Of a DNA stretch of 7,175 bases, positions 1 through 6,428 are shown piece by piece. The stretch lies in NCBI GenBank assembly GCA_002770795.1, contig PCTP01000023.1, positions 1 to 7,175 of the forward strand, read 5' to 3'. Origin of the DNA: Gammaproteobacteria bacterium CG22_combo_CG10-13_8_21_14_all_40_8 (GTDB lineage: Bacteria > Pseudomonadota > Gammaproteobacteria > Enterobacterales > GCA-002770795). The notes under the pieces are model-generated. The model saw only the letters and a program-made list of their open reading frames with translations, had not been told where the DNA came from and made no database searches. The position numbers were made by a program, and so were the translations under genes. Position 1 is the stretch's first letter, and every line of letters begins with the position of its first letter.

Positions 1-1
1 A

Positions 2-523
2 GAATGTGCGGATTGCCATGGTGATAAAGGTGTGAGTAGCGAATCGGATGTGCCTACTATAGCAGGCGCCTCTGAGGATTTTATTAAGGATACATTAGCT
101 GCTTACAAAGATGGCACTCGTATTGCCATTAAATCAAAATTTAGAGCAGGTGATACTACTAGAGCAGAAACAGATATGAAAGCTATTACAAAAGATTTCA
201 CAGAAGAACAAATGGATGAGATTGCAAAATATTATTCTAAACAGAGCTTTGTTGCAGCTAAACAATCTTTTGATGAAGGATTGGCTGAAGTTGGGAAGAA
301 AGTGCATGAAATGCGTTGTAAAAAATGTCATGAAGATGGTGGCGGCTCAGCAGATGACGATGCCGGTATTTTAGCGGGACAATGGACGCCTTATTTACAA
401 CATGCCTTTAAGTTGTTTAGAAGTGGTGATCGCTATATGGAAGAAAAAATGAAAGTGAAAATTGATGCCCTTGATGATAAGGAAGTAGAAGCGCTATTGA
501 ATTTTTATGCTAGCCAACAATAA
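2..523 (+). CDS. Diheme c-type cytochrome, cytochrome c4/FccA-like (5' end outside window)
   Basis: Periplasmic diheme electron-transfer protein. The reading frame is open to the left edge, so the start and signal peptide lie upstream. 173 residues are visible. The first heme motif, CADCH, sits at visible residues 2-6 and is followed by GDKG. The second, CKKCH, is at 106-110. Each half ends in the class I cytochrome pattern of a candidate axial methionine (M59, M150) followed by an acidic helix ending YYSKQ or FYASQ. This two-domain plan is that of cytochrome c4 and of the cytochrome subunit of flavocytochrome c sulfide dehydrogenase. A GTG at position 32 is in frame, but starting there would cut off the first heme motif, so it is not the start. 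The gene lies 56 bp upstream of a NapC-type tetraheme gene in the same direction, which suggests the two exchange electrons. No flavoprotein subunit is visible, so FccA proper cannot be claimed. Confidence 0.88.
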   Translation, partial: ECADCHGDKGVSSESDVPTIAGASEDFIKDTLAAYKDGTRIAIKSKFRAGDTTRAETDMKAITKDFTEEQMDEIAKYYSKQSFVAAKQSFDEGLAEVGKKVHEMRCKKCHEDGGGSADDDAGILAGQWTPYLQHAFKLFRSGDRYMEEKMKVKIDALDDKEVEALLNFYASQQ

Positions 524-579
524 CAGTTTTTTTATTCTTTCTGGCCTGGAATTTTGAATAAAAAATCACGGAGAACAAC

Positions 580-1161
580 ATGAGTAAAATAAAAGAAATG
601 TGGGCTCGCTTATGGGTTGTGAGTAAAAAACGCTGGATGATAGGTTTGCCAATAGGCGCACTGGTAATGTTCATTGTTGGTATTCTATTTTGGGGGGGAT
701 TTCATACGGTTTTAGAGCTGACGAATACAGAGTCATTTTGTATTAGTTGTCATGAGATGAAAGATACCGTCTATCAGGAATACAAAACCACCATACATTT
801 TAAAAATCCTGCTGGTGTGAAAGCTAGTTGTCCGGATTGTCATGTTCCTAGACCCTGGCTCTATAAAATCAGGAGAAAAATTCAAGCGTCTAATGAGTTA
901 TTTCACTCATTTTTGGGTACTATTGACACACCTGAAAAATTTGAGGACCATCGTTTGGAATTAGCCACCCATGTATGGAAGGTAATGAAAGACTCAGATT
1001 CTAGAGAATGTAAAAATTGTCATAGTTTTGAAGTCATGGATCGAGACAAACAGTCAAAACGCGCTTCAAAAAAACATGATCCAAAAAGAATTGCCGAAAG
1101 AGGTGAAACCTGTATCGATTGTCACAAGGGTATTGCACACCATCTCCCCAAAGAAGAATAA
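580..1161 (+). CDS. NapC/NirT-family membrane-anchored tetraheme cytochrome c
   Basis: Quinol dehydrogenase of the NapC/NirT/NrfH/CymA type: it takes electrons from membrane quinol and passes them to a periplasmic partner. The 193-residue protein has a basic N-terminus, one membrane anchor at about residues 20-41, then four heme c motifs: CISCH 54-58, CPDCH 84-88, CKNCH 144-148 and CIDCH 178-182. The first motif is followed by E-M, and Met60 corresponds to the unusual axial methionine of heme 1 in this family. The C-terminal segment after the fourth heme (KGIAHHLP) is typical of NapC. Length matches four-heme NapC proteins, with no extra C-terminal heme domain as in TorC. GGAG at 570-573 lies 6 nt before the ATG. 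Its partner is unknown: no nitrate, nitrite, TMAO or DMSO reductase gene is in view, so a specific symbol is not justified. The upstream diheme cytochrome is the obvious candidate acceptor. Confidence 0.93.
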   Translation: MSKIKEMWARLWVVSKKRWMIGLPIGALVMFIVGILFWGGFHTVLELTNTESFCISCHEMKDTVYQEYKTTIHFKNPAGVKASCPDCHVPRPWLYKIRRKIQASNELFHSFLGTIDTPEKFEDHRLELATHVWKVMKDSDSRECKNCHSFEVMDRDKQSKRASKKHDPKRIAERGETCIDCHKGIAHHLPKEE

Positions 1162-1212
1162 CAAGGAATTTTATCTTCAAATGGTATCGTCTGATACCTC
1201 CATTGAATCCCT

Positions 1213-1243
1213 AAGTAGCCTTCCAGCTATTTGCGGTTTTTTT
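1213..1243 (+). terminator. Weak terminator-like hairpin after the cytochrome pair
   Basis: A 7-bp stem (1213-1219 with 1226-1232, one G-U pair) encloses a 6-nt loop. It is followed after 4 nt by a run of seven T (1237-1243). It lies about 50 nt past the tetraheme cytochrome stop, where a transcript end is expected. The stem is AT-rich and the T run is offset, so it may be weak or chance. Confidence 0.35.
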
Positions 1244-1288
1244 ATGCACTAGTTTATCTTCATACAAAGTAATAGTTGAACCTGACAC

Positions 1289-1317
1289 TACACATTTAGG
1301 TTATTAACCACTAAAAT
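1289..1317 (+). promoter_or_regulatory. Candidate sigma-70 promoter for moeB
   Basis: A TAAAAT box at 1312-1317 matches the -10 consensus at five of six bases. TACACA at 1289-1294, 17 bp upstream, matches the -35 consensus at four of six. The pair sits 41 bp ahead of the moeB ATG in a very AT-rich stretch where such matches arise easily, so this is only a candidate. Confidence 0.3.
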
Positions 1318-1358
1318 AGAATTTATTCATTTATTTTTTATCAATATAAATATAAAAA

Positions 1359-2114
1359 ATGGCAGAACTTACTCCCCAACAAGCACTACGTTATGCACGT
1401 CAGATCAACTTGCCTTCTATGGATTTGGAAGGACAAGAGCGATTATTGAATGGGCATGTGGTGATTGTGGGCCTAGGTGGCTTGGGCTGTGCAGCTGCTC
1501 AATATTTATGTGCTGCTGGTGTTGGCTATTTGACACTGATTGATGATGATGTTGTTGATGTTAGTAATTTGCAAAGACAAATACTTCATTATCCGGAATC
1601 TGTGGGTATACCCAAAGTTGCTTCAGCTAAACTTAGACTAAAACAACAAAATCCTGATATTAAATTGCTTGCCGTTGATCAAAAACTGGATAAATCCCTT
1701 TTGAAAGCATTGTTAAAATATCATCCCATTGTTTTAGACTGTACAGATAATTTAGAAACTCGTGCTTTAATTAATGCGCTTTGTTTTGAATTTAAAACCC
1801 CCTTGGTCAGTGGGGCAGCCATTCGTATGGAAGGACAGCTGATGGTTTTTACTTATGCAGAGGACGAGCCCTGCTATCATTGTGTTAGTCGTTTGTTTGG
1901 CGAGCAAAACTTAAGCTGCGTTGAAGCAGGGGTATTATCTCCATTAGTGGGTGTGATAGGTAATCTTCAGGCTATTGAAGCCATCAAAATACTTGCCAAA
2001 ATTGGAACGCCCATGACATCAACACTACTACATTATGATGCTAGCGTCGCTGAATTTAGAAAAATTGCCCTCACTAAACACCCTGAATGCCTGGTTTGTT
2101 CTGCTATTGATTGA
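1359..2114 (+). CDS. moeB: MoeB-type molybdopterin-synthase adenylyltransferase (ThiF/HesA/MoeB family)
   Basis: Cytoplasmic E1-like enzyme that adenylates the C-terminal Gly-Gly of a small sulfur carrier. In MoeB the carrier is MoaD, preparing it for thiocarboxylation during molybdenum cofactor synthesis. The 251 residues match E. coli MoeB (249) closely in layout: ATP-binding GLGGLG at 38-43, NLQRQ at 70-74, Lys86, DCTDN with Asp130 at 127-131, zinc ligands CYHC at 172-175 and CLVC at 244-247, and a conserved Cys187 in the SCVEAG segment. There is no C-terminal rhodanese domain, so another protein would supply sulfur. ThiF is the main alternative, because the two families share these motifs and no thiS, moaD or moaE neighbour helps decide. 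The ATG has no recognisable Shine-Dalgarno; the next in-frame Met is residue 21, past the conserved RYARQ segment, so the first ATG is kept. It stands alone between cytochrome genes and potABCD. Confidence 0.85.
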   Translation: MAELTPQQALRYARQINLPSMDLEGQERLLNGHVVIVGLGGLGCAAAQYLCAAGVGYLTLIDDDVVDVSNLQRQILHYPESVGIPKVASAKLRLKQQNPDIKLLAVDQKLDKSLLKALLKYHPIVLDCTDNLETRALINALCFEFKTPLVSGAAIRMEGQLMVFTYAEDEPCYHCVSRLFGEQNLSCVEAGVLSPLVGVIGNLQAIEAIKILAKIGTPMTSTLLHYDASVAEFRKIALTKHPECLVCSAID

Positions 2115-2130
2115 TATAGTCTTCTTGATC

Positions 2131-2153
2131 CCCCATTGTGCGACACTGTGGGG
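2131..2153 (+). terminator. Hairpin downstream of moeB, probable terminator
   Basis: A 10-position stem (2131-2140 with 2144-2153) closes on a CGA loop. It contains four C-G pairs at the base, one G-U pair and one T-T mismatch. It starts 16 nt after the moeB stop and is followed by an interrupted T-rich stretch (TATTTGTATT) rather than a clean T run. It probably separates moeB from the pot operon. Confidence 0.5.
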
Positions 2154-2253
2154 TATTTGTATTGAGGGCTTTAAGACGTGAAAAAAAACTATGCTAAGCT
2201 TAGATTTCCCAATAAAATAGCCTCTTTGTTAGACTTTATATGAGAGTAAAGCT

Positions 2254-3360
2254 TTGCCTTCAACCCCCATATTATTGAAAATATCTGGATTATCTAAATC
2301 CTTTGCCGATCAAAAAGTACTGACTGATTTTGAGTTAAGTATTCAAGATGGTGAGTTTTTTACACTTTTGGGCCCTTCTGGCTGCGGAAAAACTACAATT
2401 TTGCGTATTATTGCCGGCTTTGAGCAAGCAGATGCAGGCTGTATCGAGTTAGATCAACAAGATATTACCTTACTCAAAGCTGAGAATCGCCCTATCAATA
2501 CAGTTTTTCAAAGCTATGCATTATTTCCTCATATGACTGTTTTTGATAATGTCGCTTTTGGTCTCAAAATGGCTAAAGTTAACTCAGCTGAAATAAAACA
2601 ACGAGTCAATGAAGTGCTGGAAATGGTGCAGTTACAAGATCTTGCTCAGAGAAAACCTCAACAACTCTCTGGAGGACAACAGCAACGCGTGGCCATTGCC
2701 AGAGCCGTAGTGAATCGCCCCAAGCTACTTTTATTGGATGAATCGTTGAGCGCTCTAGATTATAAATTACGCCAACAAATGCAAATTGAACTTAAGCGTT
2801 TACAACGTAAACTGGGCATTAGCTTTGTGTATGTCACCCATGATCAAGAAGAAGCTTTGTCAATGTCTGACCGCATCATGGTAATGAATAAAGGCGAAGT
2901 TCAACAAATTGGAACACCCAGAGACATTTACGAAAATCCCGCCAATTTATTTGTGGCTCGTTTTATCGGTGAGATCAACCAGTTTGATGCCTCAGTGATT
3001 CAACGTATAGATGAAGATCATATCGAAGTGGCAGTTGAAGGGGCTGATTGGGTGGTTAAGACCCAATATCCTTTGCATGCAGGTGATAAAGTCCATATTT
3101 TATTAAGACCTGAAGATTTAAGAGTGACCAATGTGGAACAATCTCAAGGCAAAGTGCATATGCTGGGTAATATTGTTGATCGAAATTACAAAGGTAAAAC
3201 CTTGGACTCTTATATCCGCTTGCCTTCAGGCAATGAAGTGGTCGCCAGTGAGTTTTTTGATGAAGATGATCCAGATTTTGATTATTCCATTAATCAAAAT
3301 GTCGCCATACAATGGGTGACTGGTTGGGAAGTGGTCTTGCCTTATGAAGGTCAGTTATGA
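2254..3360 (+). CDS. potA: Spermidine/putrescine ABC transporter ATP-binding protein PotA
   Basis: ATPase of the PotABCD importer; it works at the inner face of the membrane and drives uptake of spermidine and putrescine. The 368 residues hold a complete ABC domain: Walker A GPSGCGKTT at 40-48, Q-loop Gln86, signature LSGGQQQRV at 138-146, Walker B ending in catalytic Glu163, D-loop SALD at 166-169 and switch His196. A C-terminal TOBE-like regulatory region runs from about 240 to the end. The LLLDESLSALDYKLR segment is characteristic of PotA-type subunits. The start is a TTG: GAGAG at 2242-2246 lies 7 nt upstream, an in-frame stop occurs at 2230-2232, and no in-frame ATG or GTG lies between that stop and the conserved N-terminus. 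It overlaps potB by 4 bp (ATGA), which implies translational coupling. It is the first gene of potABCD. Confidence 0.96.
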   Translation: MPSTPILLKISGLSKSFADQKVLTDFELSIQDGEFFTLLGPSGCGKTTILRIIAGFEQADAGCIELDQQDITLLKAENRPINTVFQSYALFPHMTVFDNVAFGLKMAKVNSAEIKQRVNEVLEMVQLQDLAQRKPQQLSGGQQQRVAIARAVVNRPKLLLLDESLSALDYKLRQQMQIELKRLQRKLGISFVYVTHDQEEALSMSDRIMVMNKGEVQQIGTPRDIYENPANLFVARFIGEINQFDASVIQRIDEDHIEVAVEGADWVVKTQYPLHAGDKVHILLRPEDLRVTNVEQSQGKVHMLGNIVDRNYKGKTLDSYIRLPSGNEVVASEFFDEDDPDFDYSINQNVAIQWVTGWEVVLPYEGQL

Positions 3361-4229
3361 AAAAAATGATTAAAGGCTTTCAATTCTGGTCAATAGGTTT
3401 AGCCAGTAGTTGGCTCTCTTTATTTGTGCTTGTACCCAGTATTTTGATTGTTATCATTAGTTTTCTTTCCACAGATGTTGAACATTTTGCCCGATTACCG
3501 CTCACATTCTCGGCCTATGGAAAAGTTTTTGATCCATTGTTTTTGGTGGTGTTAGGCAATTCATTAAAAATGGCGTTAATGGCGACATTAATTTGTTTAT
3601 TGATTGGTTACCCCTTTGCTTTTTTGATTACACAACTCCCGCAAAAACTGCGCGGACTCATGATGTTCTTGATGATATTACCTTTCTGGACGAACTCATT
3701 GGTGAGAATTTATGCCATTAGTTTTTTTCTGGGTAAGAAGGGTCTTATTAACCAATCTCTGCAATGGTTTGGACTCATTGATCAACCTTTAAACCTACTT
3801 TACAGTCAGTTTGCAATTGTTTACGGACTGAGTTATTTATTATTACCCTTTATGGTGATGCCACTGTATAACGCTTTGGAAAAATTAGATCATAGCTTGT
3901 TGGAGGCCGCTAAAGATCTGGGAGCCAATAGTTTTCAACGTTTCGTTCGAGTCACCATACCCATGACCATGCCTGGTATAGTCGCAGGCTGTTTAATGGT
4001 ATTATTACCAGCCATGGGTATGTTTTATGTGGCTGATTTGTTGGGCGGCGGTAAAAATTTATTATTGGGGAATGTGATTAGAACTCAATTTATCCAAACT
4101 CGCGATTGGCCTTATGGTTCTGCTTTAAGTGTGGTGATGATTGTTCTATTGAGTTTGATGTTATGGGGCTATTTAAAATCAAGCCGCAGTGTCAATCGCA
4201 AAGGAGGCCTCGGTGACTCGGATTTTTAG
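3357..4229 (+). CDS. potB: Spermidine/putrescine ABC transporter permease PotB
   Basis: One of the two inner-membrane permease subunits that form the polyamine channel with PotC. The 290-residue protein has about six hydrophobic segments, the first at roughly residues 14-36. The EAA loop that docks on the ATPase starts near residue 182 (EAAKDLGA, ending in an IP-x-x-x-PG-type segment), as in binding-protein-dependent permeases. The ATG overlaps the potA stop (ATGA). GAAGG at 3346-3350, inside potA, sits 6 nt upstream as its Shine-Dalgarno. Its last 17 bp overlap potC. PotB is preferred over PotH from operon position and from the strong PotD match downstream. Confidence 0.94.
   Translation: MKKMIKGFQFWSIGLASSWLSLFVLVPSILIVIISFLSTDVEHFARLPLTFSAYGKVFDPLFLVVLGNSLKMALMATLICLLIGYPFAFLITQLPQKLRGLMMFLMILPFWTNSLVRIYAISFFLGKKGLINQSLQWFGLIDQPLNLLYSQFAIVYGLSYLLLPFMVMPLYNALEKLDHSLLEAAKDLGANSFQRFVRVTIPMTMPGIVAGCLMVLLPAMGMFYVADLLGGGKNLLLGNVIRTQFIQTRDWPYGSALSVVMIVLLSLMLWGYLKSSRSVNRKGGLGDSDF
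4201..4207 (+). promoter_or_regulatory. Strong Shine-Dalgarno that sets the potC start
   Basis: AAGGAGG lies inside the 3' end of potB, 5 nt before the GTG at 4213. It argues against the in-frame GTG at 4189, which lies upstream of this site and has no comparable ribosome binding site. Confidence 0.85.
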
Positions 4230-5010
4230 AATAGGTTTTATCGGCCTTATTTTTGCGTATATTTACGCGCCATTGGGACTATTGATTGTCAATTCCTTCA
4301 ATCTTTCGCGTTATGGTAATAGCTGGAAGGGATTAACGACACAATGGTATAGCAAATTACTAACAAACCAATCTATTTTAGATGCAGCAGGACATTCTTT
4401 GATGATTGCCGTGACATCAGCAACTGTTGCCACAGTGATTGGCACTTTGGCGGCAGTGGCTTTGTTACGATTTAATTTTCGCGGAAAAGGCGCGATGAGT
4501 TCGCTTATTTTTGTGAGCATGCTCACTCCCGATATTGTCACCGCTATTGCGCTATTAGTCATCTTTTTAAGCTTAGGTTTCACTCTAGGATTTTTAACCC
4601 TGTTAATCTCTCATATTACCTTTTGTTTGCCCTTTGTTATTGTCACAGTCTTTTCTCGAATGAAAAGCATTGATAGTGCAATTTTTGAGGCGGCTCAAGA
4701 TCTGGGGGCGGGTGATGGATTGAGCTTTCGATATATATTATTACCTTTAGCCATACCCGCTGTAGCAGCGGCTTGGTTGCTGAGTTTTACCCTCTCTATT
4801 GATGATGTGATCGTCAGTGCCTTTGTGACTGGCCCAGGCTATGATATTTTACCCTTAAAGGTTTATTCCATGGTGAGAGTCGGTGTCTCTCCTGAGGTGA
4901 ATGCTCTGTCTACAGTATTATTTGCCATTTCATTATTCTTGGTCGCTGTGGCTCATTTTTTACAAAAATATGGCTTAGCATCTTCTGCAAAACAACAATC
5001 CACTTGCTGA
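4213..5010 (+). CDS. potC: Spermidine/putrescine ABC transporter permease PotC
   Basis: Second inner-membrane permease subunit, pairing with PotB. It has 265 residues from the GTG chosen here, essentially the length of E. coli PotC (264 as I recall it). The N-terminus begins MTRIF and runs directly into the first membrane segment (about 6-25). About six hydrophobic segments follow, and the EAA loop (EAAQDLGAGDGLSF) begins near residue 159. The short, strongly hydrophobic SIDDVIVSAFVTGPG segment near 200 is typical of PotC/PotI permeases. The start at 4213 is supported by a near-perfect Shine-Dalgarno at 4201-4207; an earlier GTG at 4189 would add eight residues without ribosome-binding support. 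It overlaps potB by 17 bp, so the two subunits are probably translationally coupled. It is followed 22 bp later by potD. Confidence 0.94.
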   Translation: MTRIFRIGFIGLIFAYIYAPLGLLIVNSFNLSRYGNSWKGLTTQWYSKLLTNQSILDAAGHSLMIAVTSATVATVIGTLAAVALLRFNFRGKGAMSSLIFVSMLTPDIVTAIALLVIFLSLGFTLGFLTLLISHITFCLPFVIVTVFSRMKSIDSAIFEAAQDLGAGDGLSFRYILLPLAIPAVAAAWLLSFTLSIDDVIVSAFVTGPGYDILPLKVYSMVRVGVSPEVNALSTVLFAISLFLVAVAHFLQKYGLASSAKQQSTC

Positions 5011-5019
5011 TACAAAAAT

Positions 5020-5024
5020 GAGGA
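5020..5024 (+). promoter_or_regulatory. Shine-Dalgarno favouring the GTG start of potD
   Basis: GAGGA precedes the GTG at 5033 by 8 nt. It overlaps the last base of an in-frame ATG at 5018, which itself has no purine-rich site upstream. This favours GTG, with ATG as the alternative start. Confidence 0.65.
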
Positions 5025-5032
5025 AATTTACC

Positions 5033-6061
5033 GTGAAAAAAGGGTTAGTTTTAAGTTTACTGTTGAGTTTTAGCCCTTTGGTTTGGGCTGCGGAAAAAGT
5101 GGTTCTTTATAATTGGTCTGACTATATACCTGACTCATTATTAGCTGACTTTACCAAAGAAACTGGCATACAAGTTGAGGTTTCCACCTACGATAGTAAT
5201 GAAACCATGTTTGCTCGTCTTAATTTATTAGGAGGAAAGGGCTATGATTTAGCTGTTCCTTCTAGTTTTTTTGTTGAAAAAATGATCAAGCAACACTTGC
5301 TGCAACCTATAGATAAAAACAAATTAACTCAGTTTAAAAACCTAGATCCTAAAATGACCAATATGAGTTTTGATCCTGATAACCAATATAGTGTGCCTTA
5401 TTTATGGGGCACTACGGCTATTGCTGTTAATGCAGATGAAGTTGATCCCAAGAGTATCAAACATTGGCAAGATCTATGGGATCCTAAATATAAAAAACAA
5501 ATTTTATTACTGGATGATGTGAGAGATATTTTTTTTATGGGTCTCAAGGTGAAAGGGTTTTCAGATAACACCACAGATCCTAAAGAAATAGAACAAGCCT
5601 ATTTAGCACTTAAAGAGCTTATGCCCAACGTACAAACCTTTTTATCTGACTCTCCCAAAGGCCCATTAATTCAAGGTGACGTTAATATTGCAGTGATGTG
5701 GAATGGAGAGGCCTATATGGCAGCCAAAGAAATGGATAATGTGGCCTATATTTATCCTGATGAAGGTGTGACACTTTGGGTGGATAATTTTGTGATCCCC
5801 AAACAAGCCGCAAATGTGGAAAATGCCCATAAGCTTATCGACTTTATATTACGCCCTAGCTCCGCAGCCACTATTTTGAAAGAAATCGGCTACTCAACGC
5901 CAAATTTGGCGGCTATTCCATTGCTCAGTGCTGAAATGGCCAAAGATACCAGCATATTTCCACCAGATCCTGTGGTTAAAAATGGCTCGTTGCATAGTGA
6001 CTTGGGTGAAAGCAATGCGCTTTATGAAAGCTACTGGCAAAAACTAAAAGCTGGTCTGTAA
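5033..6061 (+). CDS. potD: Spermidine/putrescine periplasmic binding protein PotD
   Basis: Periplasmic receptor that captures polyamine and delivers it to PotBC. From the GTG start it has 342 residues (347 if the ATG at 5018 is used), against 348 in E. coli. The N-terminus is a classic signal peptide: Lys2-Lys3, a Leu-rich core, and a likely cut after Ala19 (VWA/AEK). No lipobox cysteine is present. Aligned from memory with E. coli PotD at a constant offset of six, most ligand residues are kept: Trp28, Tyr31, Ser77, Asp162, Ser205, Trp223, Trp249, Asp251 and Tyr287. Three differ: Phe79 for Tyr85, Asp165 for Glu171 and His321 for Gln327. The family call is secure, but preference for spermidine or putrescine is not. 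It is the last gene of potABCD, ending 37 bp before a strong hairpin. Confidence 0.95.
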   Translation: MKKGLVLSLLLSFSPLVWAAEKVVLYNWSDYIPDSLLADFTKETGIQVEVSTYDSNETMFARLNLLGGKGYDLAVPSSFFVEKMIKQHLLQPIDKNKLTQFKNLDPKMTNMSFDPDNQYSVPYLWGTTAIAVNADEVDPKSIKHWQDLWDPKYKKQILLLDDVRDIFFMGLKVKGFSDNTTDPKEIEQAYLALKELMPNVQTFLSDSPKGPLIQGDVNIAVMWNGEAYMAAKEMDNVAYIYPDEGVTLWVDNFVIPKQAANVENAHKLIDFILRPSSAATILKEIGYSTPNLAAIPLLSAEMAKDTSIFPPDPVVKNGSLHSDLGESNALYESYWQKLKAGL

Positions 6062-6098
6062 CTTTCTACTCAGTACTAAGGATTACAGGGTTAGCATG

Positions 6099-6131
6099 TT
6101 AAATCGAGTTTGTAACTTAAACTCGATTTAA
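6099..6131. terminator. Strong symmetrical hairpin, probable bidirectional terminator
   Basis: A perfect 13-bp inverted repeat (6099-6111 with 6119-6131) surrounds a 7-nt loop. The core is TCGAG/CTCGA, flanked by A on the left arm and T on the right, so a transcript from either strand ends its stem with U residues. It lies 37 bp after the potD stop, in the gap between convergent genes, where a shared terminator is expected. The T run is short (TTTAATT). Confidence 0.7.
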
Positions 6132-6204
6132 TTGCTGGCCATTTAGCATTGATGATTGAAAATACCAAGGTGTTCCTATCGCTGGAATTAAAAATCAAAT
6201 GCTC

Positions 6205-6400
6205 TGATCCCTTTGATCACGATAGAAGATGCGCAGCATCTTCCAGCAAGGACAGGTTTTACACCCCGGCCTTTAGGCCGAAATAGTGCCGCAGCCGAAG
6301 CTTCGCCATGCGAAGCGGGCGAAGCCAGGCAAGAAGGCGCGTTGGTTTGGGCTTGGTGCAAACCTCTTCCACACCCAGTGGCATGTGAATGCATATCACC
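6205..6400. repeat. GC-rich palindrome-dense island, candidate dispersed repeat element
   Basis: Positions 6241-6360 are 60% G+C by direct count (72 of 120), well above the surrounding genes. Small inverted repeats follow one another: TGATC/GATCA (6205-6209, 6215-6219); GAAGATGC/GCATCTTC (6225-6232, 6236-6243, 3-nt loop); CGGCC/GGCCG (6267-6271, 6276-6280); the 10-bp palindrome CGAAGCTTCG (6296-6305); GCTTCGCC/GGCGAAGC (6300-6307, 6318-6325) competing with GCTTCG/CGAAGC (6300-6305, 6311-6316); and GGTTTG/CAAACC (6344-6349, 6359-6364). CGAAGC occurs three times (6296, 6311, 6320). This looks like a REP- or MITE-like mobile repeat in a convergent intergenic gap. Only one copy is visible, so 'repeat' is inference. 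A structured small RNA is the alternative. Confidence 0.45.
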
Positions 6401-6428
6401 CTTATTGCTGGTACCTTGCTATTAATGA

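Larger units (their letters stand above)
6062..6428. other. Intergenic region between convergent potD and aguB
   Basis: This 367-bp gap has no convincing gene. Its left part (6062-6200) is AT-rich like the rest of the window and contains the terminator hairpin. Its right part (about 6205-6400) is a GC-rich, hairpin-rich island described separately. Several short open frames cross the island on both strands. None has a Shine-Dalgarno, known motifs or a plausible protein composition, and their openness follows from the local base composition. Confidence 0.7.

Noticed and set aside
1183..1198. Hairpin GGTATC/GATACC just after the tetraheme cytochrome gene
   Set aside because: A perfect 6-bp stem with a 4-nt loop, but no T run follows, so it is not called a terminator; it could still be an operator or an RNA-stabilising structure.
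1028..1252. 74-codon open frame overlapping the 3' end of the tetraheme cytochrome gene
   Set aside because: It is an out-of-frame shadow of a gene carrying two heme motifs in this stretch, and it has no motif or ribosome binding site of its own.
2162..2242. Sigma-70 promoter upstream of potA
   Set aside because: A TAAAAT at 2213-2218 and a TATATG at 2237-2242 resemble -10 boxes, but neither has a reasonable -35 at 16-18 bp, so no promoter is called despite the likely transcription start in this gap.
4189..4212. Upstream GTG as the potC start
   Set aside because: It lies before the strong AAGGAGG site, has no comparable Shine-Dalgarno, and would add eight residues not needed by the family.
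6188..6425. Short open frames of 60-75 codons on both strands across the GC-rich island
   Set aside because: They overlap each other in several frames, lack ribosome binding sites and family motifs, and are rich in Ala, Cys, Pro and Arg, as expected from translating GC-rich palindromes.
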